Shown: piece by piece, positions 24,588-33,344 of the stretch
Numbering within the stretch: position 1 is the first letter of the stretch
Layout of the letters: each line of letters starts with the position of its first letter
Assembly: GCA_965222835.1 (NCBI GenBank)
Contig: CBDCUQ010000004.1
Coordinates: 496,001 to 560,000 of the forward strand
Length of the DNA: 64,000 nucleotides
Direction: 5' to 3'
From: CBDCUQ01 sp965222835
GTDB lineage: Bacteria; Pseudomonadota; Alphaproteobacteria; Rhizobiales; Hyphomicrobiaceae
Notes under the pieces: model-generated
The model's input: only the letters and a program-made list of their open reading frames with translations
What the model was told of the DNA's origin: nothing
The model's database searches: none
Program-made: the position numbers and the translations under genes

Positions 24588-25261
24588 GTACGCCCCAGGA
24601 ATTGAACCTCAGCCAAAAGTGTCTGGCCGAGGCACTTGGTACGGCCTTCCTGCTTGCGGCCATTGTGGGCTCGGGGATTATGGCGGAGCGGCTTGCGGGT
24701 GGCAGTGACGCCTTGGCGCTCCTTTGTAATGCGCTGGTAACGGGGGCCGCGCTTACGGTTCTCATCGTCATTTTTGCCCCGCTTTCCGGCGCACATTTCA
24801 ATCCGGCGGTGTCGCTTGCGCTGCGGATTGAGGGGGCGATTTCGGACAAGACCTTTGTTGCCTTCGTGGCTGTTCAGATTGTCGCCGGGCTTTTGGGCGT
24901 GCTGGCCGCTCATGCCATGTTTGATCAGGATCTGCTGCAGTTTTCCACGCACGCGCGCACCGGTGCGTCGCAATGGTTTGCCGAAGGGATTGCGACGTTT
25001 GGACTGGTCTTGACCATACTTCTTCTGAGGCGGTCTCAACCGAGCGCGATTCCGGTTGCGGTCGGTCTCTACATCATGTCTGCCATTTGGTTCACGTCTT
25101 CGACGTCGTTTGCCAACCCGGCTGTTACGATTGGGCGCGCTTTTTCAGACACGTTTACCGGTATTCGTTTGTTGGACGTGCCGGCCTTTGTGTCCGTGCA
25201 GTTCGCCGGCGCGGTTGTCGCCTTTTTGATTGCGAAGCGCCTGAGGCTTGCGGTGCCTTAA
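24584..25261 (+). CDS. aqpS: AqpS-like aquaglyceroporin, probable arsenite channel
   Basis: The 225-aa MIP-family channel has six predicted membrane segments and both pore motifs, FNPAV (Asn73-Pro-Ala) and ANPAV (Asn178-Pro-Ala), followed by TIGR. It overlaps arsC by 4 nt. Sinorhizobium meliloti carries aqpS in place of an arsenite pump in its ars operon, where internally made As(III) exits down its gradient. The same logic applies here: no arsB or acr3 is present in the window. The name is given from operon context and family resemblance, not from residue-level comparison. Confidence 0.85.
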   Translation: MSTPQELNLSQKCLAEALGTAFLLAAIVGSGIMAERLAGGSDALALLCNALVTGAALTVLIVIFAPLSGAHFNPAVSLALRIEGAISDKTFVAFVAVQIVAGLLGVLAAHAMFDQDLLQFSTHARTGASQWFAEGIATFGLVLTILLLRRSQPSAIPVAVGLYIMSAIWFTSSTSFANPAVTIGRAFSDTFTGIRLLDVPAFVSVQFAGAVVAFLIAKRLRLAVP

Positions 25262-25285
25262 CGCGGGGAATTGCCCAAGATCCCA

Positions 25286-26404
25286 TTATGCGACATCCAG
25301 GACGCGCATTAGGTCTTTCAAGACGTCTTGTTCAGAGAACTTGCGCTCGGCCTTAGAGCGGCTGGCGCGTGCCGCCGCCGGTATGAGATCGGGTCGCTTC
25401 AAATAGCATTCCATGGCATCCGCCAGGGCGCGGGAGTCACCGGATGGCACCAGCCATCCGTTGACGTGCTCGTCTACAGTCTCGCGGCAGCCCGGCGCAT
25501 TGGTGGTGATCACGGGGCGTCCTGCTGCCAGGGCCTCCAGCACGGCGCGTGGCATGCCCTCGGCGTGTGACGGATAAACGAAGACATGACATTGCGTCAG
25601 CAGCGGGCGTGCATCGTCGGCGTTGCCGAGGTATTCGATGTCGCCGTTCTCCCTTATCTTTTCAATGGAAACGGCATCGTGGCTGCGTCCTTCGGGACCT
25701 GCCAGAAGGAAGCGGGCGCCGGGCGCGCGCGGCTTCAGTTCTGAGGCCGCCATCACATAGTCGGAGACGCCACGTGCGTGTTCCAGCGGTGCGATCATGA
25801 GATAGACAAGGCCTGGCCCGACATCGGGCAGTGGTACTGGCTCGTTTCGATCGAGGTTGACGCCTGCCCCGGATACGACGATGGAGGATGCCGCATTCGC
25901 GATCAGTCCAAGTGATGCGAGCCGTTGTGGATCGTCGTGATTGTGAAAGACGAGTGCGTCGCTGGCGGCGAACGCCGCTTTGAGCCGGCGGGGGGATAGG
26001 CGCACGTCGGATGCATCAAAGTCTCCAGCGGGGAGGCCGGTAATGAGGCTGATGATCCGGGCTGCACCGGCTTTGCGAGCTGCCGGTGCGGCGATTGATA
26101 CGGTCGTGAGGCCGTAAGCCAGTACGATCTGCGCACGCCAATCTTTAAGCACAGCCGCTAGTCCTGATACCGAACGCCTTGCCGCAAGGAACGGCACACC
26201 CGTAACGTCGGGATTATAGGTCTGCCATTCAGCGCCGAGTGCTTCGATGGCTGCGGCTTCCTCTTTGGAGACGGCCGGGATAAGACAGAGGACCTTGTGG
26301 CGCTGGCTTGTCAGAGCGCGCACGAGTGGCGCCCGCAGGCGCAACAGCGATTCCACCGACGGGCCAACGATCGCAAATCTGCGCACGGCCGTTTGCGTCG
26401 TCAT
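25286..26404 (-). CDS. Glycosyltransferase family 4 protein
   Basis: ATG 26404 lies 1 nt after the stop of the upstream dehydratase gene, so the two are coupled; the product has 372 aa. It has a GT-B fold. The N-terminal half resembles WbnH/PglA-type transferases (RFAIVGPSVESLLRLRAPLV and VLCLIPAVSKEEAAAI). The C-terminal half has the GT4 donor site HVFVYPSHAEGMPRAVLEAL with the ExxxxxxxE arrangement (EGMPRAVLE). It probably adds the first or second sugar to undecaprenyl-diphosphate sugars made with the neighbouring dehydratase. The glycan is unknown (O-antigen, exopolysaccharide or glycoprotein). Confidence 0.88.
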   Translation of the reverse strand: MTTQTAVRRFAIVGPSVESLLRLRAPLVRALTSQRHKVLCLIPAVSKEEAAAIEALGAEWQTYNPDVTGVPFLAARRSVSGLAAVLKDWRAQIVLAYGLTTVSIAAPAARKAGAARIISLITGLPAGDFDASDVRLSPRRLKAAFAASDALVFHNHDDPQRLASLGLIANAASSIVVSGAGVNLDRNEPVPLPDVGPGLVYLMIAPLEHARGVSDYVMAASELKPRAPGARFLLAGPEGRSHDAVSIEKIRENGDIEYLGNADDARPLLTQCHVFVYPSHAEGMPRAVLEALAAGRPVITTNAPGCRETVDEHVNGWLVPSGDSRALADAMECYLKRPDLIPAAARASRSKAERKFSEQDVLKDLMRVLDVA

Positions 26405-26405
26405 G

Positions 26406-28469
26406 TCAGTGCAACGTCCGGTTTGCCGGGACCCAGGATGTAGACGAGGTCTCCTCATTGCGCTGCGCGGTATCTCCGCCGGGCTGATATCCTTCGACCG
26501 TGCGTAGGAGGACGGCTTCCAGTTCTTTGGCGTCGGCAGAGGCCATCGCCGCTTTCAACACGTTGAGTTCGCGCTCAAGTTCTGCCGGCGGCAAAAATGG
26601 CTCGTCCGATTTCCAGATGCGGGGATGTTCGGTACTTGTCGTGTCGGCTCCGATCAAAAGCTCCTCGTACAGCTTTTCGCCGGGCCTCAGCCCCGTGTAG
26701 ACGATTTCGATGTCGCCATCTGGTGTGGTCTCGTCGCGGACCTCTAGACCGGAGAGGTGGATCATCAGGCGTGCAAGATCGTTGATCTTCAACGGTTCAC
26801 CCATGTGCAGCACAAACACCTCGCCGCCATTGGCCATGGCTCCGGCTTGCACGACCAATTCAGCAGCCTCCGGAATCGACATGAAATACCGCTCGATCTC
26901 GGGATGGGTGACGGTGACGGGCCCGCCGGACTGGATCTGCTTGCGGAAGCGGCGCACAACAGAACCGGAGCTGTCAAGTACGTTGCCAAAACGCACCATG
27001 GTGAAAACGGTATCTGGTGCATTTGTGGCTTCGGCCTGTAACACGAGTTCGGCAAGCCGTTTGCTCGCGCCCATGACATTGGTGGGGCGCACAGCCTTGT
27101 CCGTGGAAACGAAGACGACGCGCTCAACACCTGCTTCGCGTGCGGCGATCGCGACGACTTGTGCCCCAAAGACGTTGTTGTTGAGGCCCGCTACGGGGTT
27201 CTGCTCGACGATGGGGACATGTTTGTAGGCGGCCGCGTGATAGATGGTTTCAATCTTGTGGGCGCGGATGGTGTTTTCGATAAGGGCTTTGTCGAGCACT
27301 GAGCCTAGAACGGCCACGACGTCGGGTTTCCTGTTCTCGGCCGGCAAATTGTTGACGAGGTCTGCGACCTCCATTTCGATTTCATAGAGGGCAATTTCGG
27401 AAATATCGAACAACACGATGCGCTGTGGTGTCTGCTTCAAAATCTGGCGAACCAGTTCGGAACCGATGGATCCGCCCGCCCCCGTAACCAGGATCGACTT
27501 TTCTTTGGTGTTGCGCGCGAGAAGATCGGCGCTGGGCTGGACGGGGTCGCGGCCCAAGAGATCGCCAACATCTACGGGGCGCAAATCGTTGATGCCGACG
27601 CGGCCTGAGGCGAAGTCCTCGTAGGCCGGTAGGATCTTGACCTCGACGGGATAGCGTTCGAGCTCTTGCAGGATCTGGCGGCGCTCGCGCTGCAGGCTGC
27701 CGGGAAGGGCGATCAGCACTTCGCGTACGCCCGCACGGCGGAGGAGGTGCTCGAGCTTCTCAGGGCGATAGACTTTCAATCCGCCGACGTATTGGCCCCA
27801 CATGCTTGGGCTTGTCTCGATGAAGCCCACGGCCTCCCGGTCGCGCGCTTGGCGCAAGGACTGAAGAAGCTGAACGCCCATTTGCCCTGTACCGTAGATC
27901 AACACGGGTTTTTTGATGTGCTCGGGCGGCAGGACGGGAATTGCCACGCCGGCGCTCTTCAAAATCGCGCCAGCGAGTTGGCGGCTTCCGGCGATGGCGA
28001 GCGATCCAAGAAGCCAATAGGGCAGAATGCTCGAACGAGGGATGCCCTGCTGGCCGGCCATAAAGACAATGAGCGTCCAAATCAGTACGGCAAGGCCGGC
28101 ACAGAAGAAGATCTGCGATATGCCGCGGTAGCCAAAGTAGCGGGTTACGATGCGATAAAGGCCCAGATAAGCGAACACGCCGACGGTGATGATGGGCGCA
28201 GCCATAAAGAGCGCGGCTGTTCCCCAATGTGCGGGAACGAAGGGGGCGCCCAGCCTTACGGAGATCACGGCATAGAGCGTGAGGCTCAGAAGCAAGAGAT
28301 CCGACAGAACAAGGAAGGCGCGCTTGTTGAATCGTGGCAGCTCGAGCAGCCTCGTGCACCAGCGCGCCCAAAGTCCTTGGCCTTCCGTTGGCGTAATCAA
28401 GGCAAGCCCTGCAAAACGTTGTCTGGGTTCCGAAATCAGCCGGTCCATAAGGGCCGGCGATCGGGGCAT
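26406..28469 (-). CDS. Membrane-bound UDP-sugar 4,6-dehydratase (PglF/WbpM/CapD type)
   Basis: I chose ATG 28469, giving 686 aa, because the longest frame (28556) overlaps the upstream MATE gene; the ribosome binding site is weak. Four membrane segments span about 45-190, then a CoA-binding-like Rossmann domain with VLIYGTGQMGVQLLQ follows. The catalytic domain starts with ILVTGAGGSIGSEL. The active-site region reads STDKAVRPTNVMGASKRLAE, with Met replacing the usual SDR tyrosine, as is typical of long-form 4,6-dehydratases. The enzyme should convert UDP-GlcNAc to the 4-keto-6-deoxy sugar, the entry to bacillosamine- or QuiNAc-type sugars. The GT4 gene follows directly. Confidence 0.93.
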   Translation of the reverse strand: MPRSPALMDRLISEPRQRFAGLALITPTEGQGLWARWCTRLLELPRFNKRAFLVLSDLLLLSLTLYAVISVRLGAPFVPAHWGTAALFMAAPIITVGVFAYLGLYRIVTRYFGYRGISQIFFCAGLAVLIWTLIVFMAGQQGIPRSSILPYWLLGSLAIAGSRQLAGAILKSAGVAIPVLPPEHIKKPVLIYGTGQMGVQLLQSLRQARDREAVGFIETSPSMWGQYVGGLKVYRPEKLEHLLRRAGVREVLIALPGSLQRERRQILQELERYPVEVKILPAYEDFASGRVGINDLRPVDVGDLLGRDPVQPSADLLARNTKEKSILVTGAGGSIGSELVRQILKQTPQRIVLFDISEIALYEIEMEVADLVNNLPAENRKPDVVAVLGSVLDKALIENTIRAHKIETIYHAAAYKHVPIVEQNPVAGLNNNVFGAQVVAIAAREAGVERVVFVSTDKAVRPTNVMGASKRLAELVLQAEATNAPDTVFTMVRFGNVLDSSGSVVRRFRKQIQSGGPVTVTHPEIERYFMSIPEAAELVVQAGAMANGGEVFVLHMGEPLKINDLARLMIHLSGLEVRDETTPDGDIEIVYTGLRPGEKLYEELLIGADTTSTEHPRIWKSDEPFLPPAELERELNVLKAAMASADAKELEAVLLRTVEGYQPGGDTAQRNEETSSTSWVPANRTLH

Positions 28470-28500
28470 TTTATAGCCCAAGAGAGGTCGAGAACCAAAC

Positions 28501-29916
28501 TTAAGCGATGGGTGGGGTTTGGGGGGCGGGACGGAGGCCTTGGCTGAGATGCGCAATCAACTTGTAGCCGAGCCAGACCGCGGCCAGGCCGAACGGGATT
28601 CCGCCGATCAAGAACCCCCACAGGACGCCTGGCGCGCCTGCCAGGTAGGCGCCGGCTTCGACCAGCGGAATGGTGCCGATGGTGGCCCGCGCCCAATTGA
28701 GAATCGTTGAGAAGTGTGGGCGGCCCAGCGTGTTGAAGGCGGCGTTGGCGACGAACAACGCGCCCATGAAGACGAAGAACGGTGCGATCCAGCGGCAGAA
28801 CAGCACGATTATGTCGCGGGCCTGGCCTTCGGCGCTAAAGAGGTCGGCGAGTGGATGGGCGAGCAGGATGAGCGCCAGCCAGGCGATTGCGGTGAACGCC
28901 GCGTTGACACCCAGCGAGAGCGTGAAGGCGTTGCGCAGACGTTCGCCGTTTCCGGCACCGTAGTTCTGACCGAGAATAGGGCCGATGGTGCCAGAGAGCG
29001 CGTAGATGGCACCAAAAGCGACGGGCAGAATCCGTCCGACGACCGCCCAGCCTGCCACCGCACTGTCGCCGAAGGGGGCAATTGCGGCGGTGACGTAGGC
29101 GTTCGAGACCGGACTTGCGATGTTGGTAAGGATGGCGGGCGCGGCAATAGCCATCAACGCGGGGAGATCGCGCCGGAACTGATGGGCGCGAAACTTTCCC
29201 ATCAAGTTATGTACGCGGATGACGCCATTGAGGCCAACGGCCAGGGCGACGATACGGGCGACCACCGAGGCGAAGGCAGCACCTTGGATGCCCCAGCCAA
29301 AGCCAAAGATAAAAAGTGGATCGAGGATCGTGTTGACGATGGCAATGGACAACGTGATGTTCATGGCGCGGCGGGCATCGCCGGCGCTTCTTAGGACAGC
29401 CGCCGATGTCATGGCGATGGCGAGCAGCGGGAGCGCGGGCACCAGAATGTCAAGGTAGACCGATGCAAGATCGTGGGTGCGCCCGGTTGCACCAAGTAAA
29501 GTCAAGATCCAGGGTATGAGTAGCCATACGATTGCGGCGATTGCTGCCGATACGACAAGGGTCGCGATGTGGGCATTGACGGAGAGCCTTCGCGCTTTGG
29601 TCTGTTTGCCTGCGCCGAGCGCGGGCGAGACAAGCGATGTGGCGGCGATCGAAAGTCCTATGCCGACGGAGACCGTGAAGAAGAGGATTGAGCTGGCGTA
29701 ACCGACGGCGGCGACGATGGCTTCGTCATCGAGCCAGGACAGAAACAGGATGTTGGCAAGGTCGCCGAGAAAGATCGCAATGAGACCTGCAGCCCCCGTA
29801 CCGGTCATGACGAGAATATGTTTGAGGAGCGAGCCGGTCACAAACCTTGGCGTTTGTGCCAAAGGCCGGTCTTGAGCGGGGGTCCGTGCGGTCGTCTCTG
29901 ATTTTCTATCCCGCAC
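28501..29916 (-). CDS. MATE family efflux transporter
   Basis: The start is GTG 29916, with AGAGG six nt upstream, giving 471 aa and about twelve membrane segments. The two MATE halves are visible: the first has LIAIFLGDLANILFLSW and SPALGAGKQTKARRL, the second has AAPAILTNIASPVSNAYV and LGQNYGAGNGERLRNAF. MATE proteins export cationic compounds, drugs or metabolites using Na+ or H+. It lies upstream of the dehydratase and GT4 genes on the same strand with a gap of about 30 nt. It may therefore be co-transcribed, but a link to glycan export is speculative. Confidence 0.92.
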   Translation of the reverse strand: MRDRKSETTARTPAQDRPLAQTPRFVTGSLLKHILVMTGTGAAGLIAIFLGDLANILFLSWLDDEAIVAAVGYASSILFFTVSVGIGLSIAATSLVSPALGAGKQTKARRLSVNAHIATLVVSAAIAAIVWLLIPWILTLLGATGRTHDLASVYLDILVPALPLLAIAMTSAAVLRSAGDARRAMNITLSIAIVNTILDPLFIFGFGWGIQGAAFASVVARIVALAVGLNGVIRVHNLMGKFRAHQFRRDLPALMAIAAPAILTNIASPVSNAYVTAAIAPFGDSAVAGWAVVGRILPVAFGAIYALSGTIGPILGQNYGAGNGERLRNAFTLSLGVNAAFTAIAWLALILLAHPLADLFSAEGQARDIIVLFCRWIAPFFVFMGALFVANAAFNTLGRPHFSTILNWARATIGTIPLVEAGAYLAGAPGVLWGFLIGGIPFGLAAVWLGYKLIAHLSQGLRPAPQTPPIA

Positions 29917-29975
29917 GTATGCCTCTACGCCGTGATGAGTCTCTAGATTGAGTCTGAAGGAATGACTCTAGGAGA

Positions 29976-30581
29976 CTATATCTTGCGCCGTGACCGGATG
30001 GCCGCGGCCAATGTGCCTTCGTCGAGATAGTCGAGTTCGCCGCCGATCGGCACACCCTGGGCAAGGCGGGACACGGTGACAGCCGTGGGGGCCAGCTGCT
30101 CCATGACGTAGTGGGCTGTCGATTGTCCCTCGACGGTGGCGTTGAGCGCCAGAAGTACTTCTTGAACGGTTTCACTGGTGGCGCGGTCCACCAGCCCTGA
30201 GATGTTAAGCCGGTCGGGGCCGACGCCGTCAAGCGGAGACAGGTGGCCGCCGAGGACGTGATACTGGCCCTTGATGACGCCGGCACGTTCAAGCGCCCAC
30301 AGGTCGCCGACTTCCTCTACGACGACGATGAGAGACCTGTCGCGCTTCGGGTCTGAACAGATCGTGCATGGCGACTGCGTATCGACGTTGCCGCACTTCG
30401 GGCATTCGACAATCTTCTCGATGGCGACTTTCATGGCTTCGGCCAGCGGTTCGAGAAGGTCATCGCGCCTCTTGAGGAGCGCAAGGGCGGCCTTACGCGC
30501 CGAGCGCGGTCCGAGTCCCGGTAGGCGCGAGAGGAGCTGTACGAGGCGCTCGATTTCAGGTCCGGCGATCTTTTGAGACAT
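29976..30581 (-). CDS. recR: Recombination protein RecR
   Basis: The start is ATG 30581 with AGAGGA just upstream, giving 201 aa. Motifs in order: the helix-hairpin-helix LPGLGPRSARKAAL, the zinc finger CPKCGN...CTIC (four cysteines), the Toprim acidic motif LIVVVEEVGDLWAL and the C-terminal Walker-like GVPIGGELDYLDEGTL. RecR forms a ring with RecO/RecF that loads RecA onto SSB-coated gaps. recR usually follows dnaX and ybaB directly; here two extra genes (DUF2585 and a TIR-like protein) sit between ybaB and recR. Confidence 0.97.
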   Translation of the reverse strand: MSQKIAGPEIERLVQLLSRLPGLGPRSARKAALALLKRRDDLLEPLAEAMKVAIEKIVECPKCGNVDTQSPCTICSDPKRDRSLIVVVEEVGDLWALERAGVIKGQYHVLGGHLSPLDGVGPDRLNISGLVDRATSETVQEVLLALNATVEGQSTAHYVMEQLAPTAVTVSRLAQGVPIGGELDYLDEGTLAAAIRSRRKI

Positions 30582-30646
30582 CGATCCTCTGTCGGCCAGT
30601 TCGTGGTCTGAGTCGACGGGTGGTGTGGCGTTGTGTGCTTGCGCCG

Positions 30647-32131
30647 TCAGGACATCTGTTCGAGACGGCGGTTTGCCTCGGCTATTACCGTTCTCATTCT
30701 GGAAATGCCAGCCTCTGGCGTCCAAAGTCTGCGGAACATCCGAGGGTCGTCGGGTTTTTCGAGCCTTTCCAGTTCGGCAATAATGTCCGATGCGCTGCTT
30801 ACAGCCTCTTTTAAGCGGCGGATATCGTTATAATAGGCGCCCAGTAGAAATAGGGCTTCTGTGCGGCTGGCTGCCGTCTGTGCCCAGAGTTCACTATTCT
30901 GATCTCTCGGGCGTGCGGTGTGCGCCGCGTCAAAAACCTTCAATGCCAGTTCGATCTCCCCGGGTCCGGACTGCTGCATGCCCAATTCGGCGAGGGCCTC
31001 TCCAAGGCCGGTCATCACCCGGCTCCAGTCGGCGGGTTGCGTTGTGCGGTCGAAGTCATCGATTGCTGTTTTGAAGGTGGCCACGGCGCGGGGCAACCAA
31101 TCGCTGTCAGGGTTTGCCTTGCCGAGGAACAGCATGGCCTTGGCGAGATTGTGCTGAACCTTTGCATGGTCCGGGCCGGTCTCGGCAATCTTTCCCTCGC
31201 TGATTGCCGTGCAGCAGGCCTTGACGAGCGCGGTCAGGTGTTCGGCGCCTTCGGCATTGTCGCCAAAAGCCAGTAGACCGTTCGAGAGATCGGAAATCCA
31301 ATTGTGCTCTACGGCTGGTTTGTTCTGTTCTTTGAAGCGCTGCATGAGCGTTGTGTGCGATTGCGCGTTGCCGCTGCTGCCAAGCGCCTGTTGCGTCTCG
31401 GCGTAATCGCTCAAGAATTCCATTGGCCGGCCGGTGTGCCAGGGCCAAGCACCGATGGGTAGTGCGGCGCAGCCTTTATAGCGAAGCCGGCACCAGTCCA
31501 GATAGAGGTCGATCCACGGCTCGAGCTCCACGTCCACCGGGGGATCATCGTGTTTGCGTTCGTGGTGCAGCCTCCCAGCTATGAGCTGGATTGATCGCTT
31601 ATAATGGGCTTCGTTGCCGGGGCGCATATCCATAATGCCGGGGCGCTTGATGAGATAGGGAAGCGGAGCGAAGTCCTCTTCGCGTCCGCTGCGTACGACG
31701 GCTTGGACGTCCATGTGCCGTTCGCTGACCAACTTGATGGCGCCGAGCCACTCCTCCATGACCCCGCCGAACGCCATAACATTCTTTTGTTCGCCGTCGA
31801 ATATGCCAATGCGTTCCAGATAACGCGGCGTCAACACCGGAACGAAGGCGTGGCAGATCATGGGACAGATGCGTGATATCTCGGCTGAGAACGGGAGCTT
31901 TTCGGGATCCACTTCGGCGCGCTCGCGAAGCGCATCCTGCATGAGTTTGTCCCAGATGACATCGATCTCATAGGCGCCGAGATCGATAGCAAATTTCTCG
32001 ACCCAGGCTTTATGTTCAGCGTTGATGCGTGCGGCGTCATCTCCGCCTTCGGCTTCGGCATGCCTGTAGGAGAGGAAGACTCTTGGCCTCCTCCTCCGGC
32101 GATTGATCCACCCTTCTTTGTCGGCTGTCAT
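30647..32131 (-). CDS. TIR/SEFIR-like domain protein with TPR-like C terminus
   Basis: The protein has 494 aa, starting at ATG 32131, 12 nt after the DUF2585 stop. An Arg-rich start leads into RPRVFLSYRHAEAEG (about 16-30), the first strand of TIR/SEFIR folds. Then come a Trp-containing helix and GAYEIDVIWDKLM, later AFVPVLTPRYLER, and FGGVMEEWLGAI with Glu126/Glu127 where TIR NADases carry their catalytic Glu. The domain closes with MRPGNEAHYKRSIQLI at about residue 170. Residues about 250-490 are helical and TPR-like (HNLAKAMLFLGKANPDSDWL; VMTGLGEALAELGMQQSG). Bacterial TIR proteins can be NAD-cleaving immune effectors or signal scaffolds. Activity here is inferred. There is no recognisable sensor partner. 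Confidence 0.72.
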   Translation of the reverse strand: MTADKEGWINRRRRRPRVFLSYRHAEAEGGDDAARINAEHKAWVEKFAIDLGAYEIDVIWDKLMQDALRERAEVDPEKLPFSAEISRICPMICHAFVPVLTPRYLERIGIFDGEQKNVMAFGGVMEEWLGAIKLVSERHMDVQAVVRSGREEDFAPLPYLIKRPGIMDMRPGNEAHYKRSIQLIAGRLHHERKHDDPPVDVELEPWIDLYLDWCRLRYKGCAALPIGAWPWHTGRPMEFLSDYAETQQALGSSGNAQSHTTLMQRFKEQNKPAVEHNWISDLSNGLLAFGDNAEGAEHLTALVKACCTAISEGKIAETGPDHAKVQHNLAKAMLFLGKANPDSDWLPRAVATFKTAIDDFDRTTQPADWSRVMTGLGEALAELGMQQSGPGEIELALKVFDAAHTARPRDQNSELWAQTAASRTEALFLLGAYYNDIRRLKEAVSSASDIIAELERLEKPDDPRMFRRLWTPEAGISRMRTVIAEANRRLEQMS

Positions 32132-32143
32132 GTGCGAGACCGG

Positions 32144-32743
32144 TTAAGCACCTGCCTGCCACGTCTTTATCCATTCGATCGGAAAGAGTAGCATGATGAC
32201 GTTGAGGGTGAGGTTGTCGCGGATAAGCCAACCCGTGAATAACTCGAACGCTACTGCAAGGAATAAAATTAGAGCGACCGGCAAACGGTACGCCAGAAGG
32301 AATCCGATTATCATCGCGATGGCGTCCGAAATCGAGTTTACGATCGAGTCGCCGTAGTAATCGAGTGAGATAGTTCCGGTGCGATATCGGTTTATGATGA
32401 AATCGGAGTTCTCGAGCAATTCCCAACCCGCCTCGAGGGATAGCGCGATCAAAAACCTGGTCGCGATGGACATTTCGGGGAAGAGGAGGTGGAGAAAGAA
32501 ATAGAAGAGGAAGCCGTGGATGATGTGGCTTGGCGTGTACCAGTCGAAGACGTGCTGCGAATTCTCAGAGCTTGAGGCCACGGCGTGCCAAAGCTTTACG
32601 TAACCGCACGAGCATATGGGGACGCGTCCCATAAGCCAGAGCGCGGACGCAAGTGCTATGAGTATGAGAATTGAAGGAACGGCCACGCTTCGCATGAGTG
32701 CGGCGGTACCGTCCGGGCGCGTCCAGCTAAAATGCGCAGTCAT
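32144..32743 (-). CDS. DUF2585 (UPF0314) membrane protein
   Basis: I chose ATG 32743 with AGGGG upstream; a GTG six nt earlier overlaps that site. The product has 199 aa with about five membrane segments. Diagnostic segments are WLMGRVPICSCGYVKLWH, YTPSHIIHGFLFYFFLHLL, SLEAGWELLENSDFIINRYR and YYGDSIVNSISD, typical of the UPF0314 family found in alphaproteobacteria. The conserved polar residues (His, Glu, Asn, Arg, Asp) inside membrane regions suggest an enzyme or transporter, but no function is known. It is probably co-transcribed with the following TIR-like gene. Confidence 0.88.
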   Translation of the reverse strand: MTAHFSWTRPDGTAALMRSVAVPSILILIALASALWLMGRVPICSCGYVKLWHAVASSSENSQHVFDWYTPSHIIHGFLFYFFLHLLFPEMSIATRFLIALSLEAGWELLENSDFIINRYRTGTISLDYYGDSIVNSISDAIAMIIGFLLAYRLPVALILFLAVAFELFTGWLIRDNLTLNVIMLLFPIEWIKTWQAGA

Positions 32744-32904
32744 GTCCACCCCTTTGCGATCCGGGGCACTGTTTCACACCTAACCGCCGCCGGAAAGGTA
32801 GCAGGCCTGCATCAGCGGCCGCTGTTGGCGCGGGTTTTCCACGGAATCCTGCCGGGGGATTGGTCCGTTCTGTGATGAAGCATGAGCGGCGCCCGCCGCG
32901 CATT

Positions 32905-33225
32905 TCAGAACAGTTTCATGCCTGGAGGTAGAGGTAGGCCTCCCGTGGCTTCCGCCATCTTTTCCTGCATCATGGCTTCCACCTTGCTTTTCGCGTCTTG
33001 GGCCGCGGCAACGATGAGGTCTTCGAGAATTTCGGCTTCCTCAGGCTTTAGAAGAGTCGGGTCGATCGAGACCCGGCGCACGTCGCCTTTGCCGTTCAGC
33101 GTGATTTTGACGAGCCCGCCGCCCGAGTGCCCTTCGACTTCGGTCTCCTGCAGCTCGGCTTGCATTTTTTGCATGCGTTCCTGCATGTCTTTGACCTGCT
33201 TCATCATGCCCATGAGGTCTTTCAT
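32905..33225 (-). CDS. ybaB: YbaB/EbfC nucleoid-associated protein
   Basis: ATG 33225 has AGGAG upstream, giving 106 aa. The sequence opens with Met-rich helix MKDLMGMMKQVKDMQERMQK and continues with VEGHSGGGLVKITLNGKGDV and IDPTLLKPEEAEILEDLI, the full YbaB pattern. It binds DNA as a dimer with tweezer-like helices and is linked functionally to RecR-dependent repair. It starts 120 nt after the dnaX stop, on the same strand. Confidence 0.96.
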   Translation of the reverse strand: MKDLMGMMKQVKDMQERMQKMQAELQETEVEGHSGGGLVKITLNGKGDVRRVSIDPTLLKPEEAEILEDLIVAAAQDAKSKVEAMMQEKMAEATGGLPLPPGMKLF

Positions 33226-33344
33226 GTGGGTCTCCTGCGTTTCAAAGCGTGTGTTTCTGGGTTCGACGTCCGCCTGCGGGCAGGATGTTTGGGTTGTGTT
33301 GGGTGTGGGTGCCGCTTCCTCGTCGAAACAAGGTGCGGCCCCGG

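Noticed and set aside
27666..28547. 293-codon plus-strand frame antisense to the sugar dehydratase
   Set aside because: Low-complexity translation opposite a complete enzyme; a shadow.
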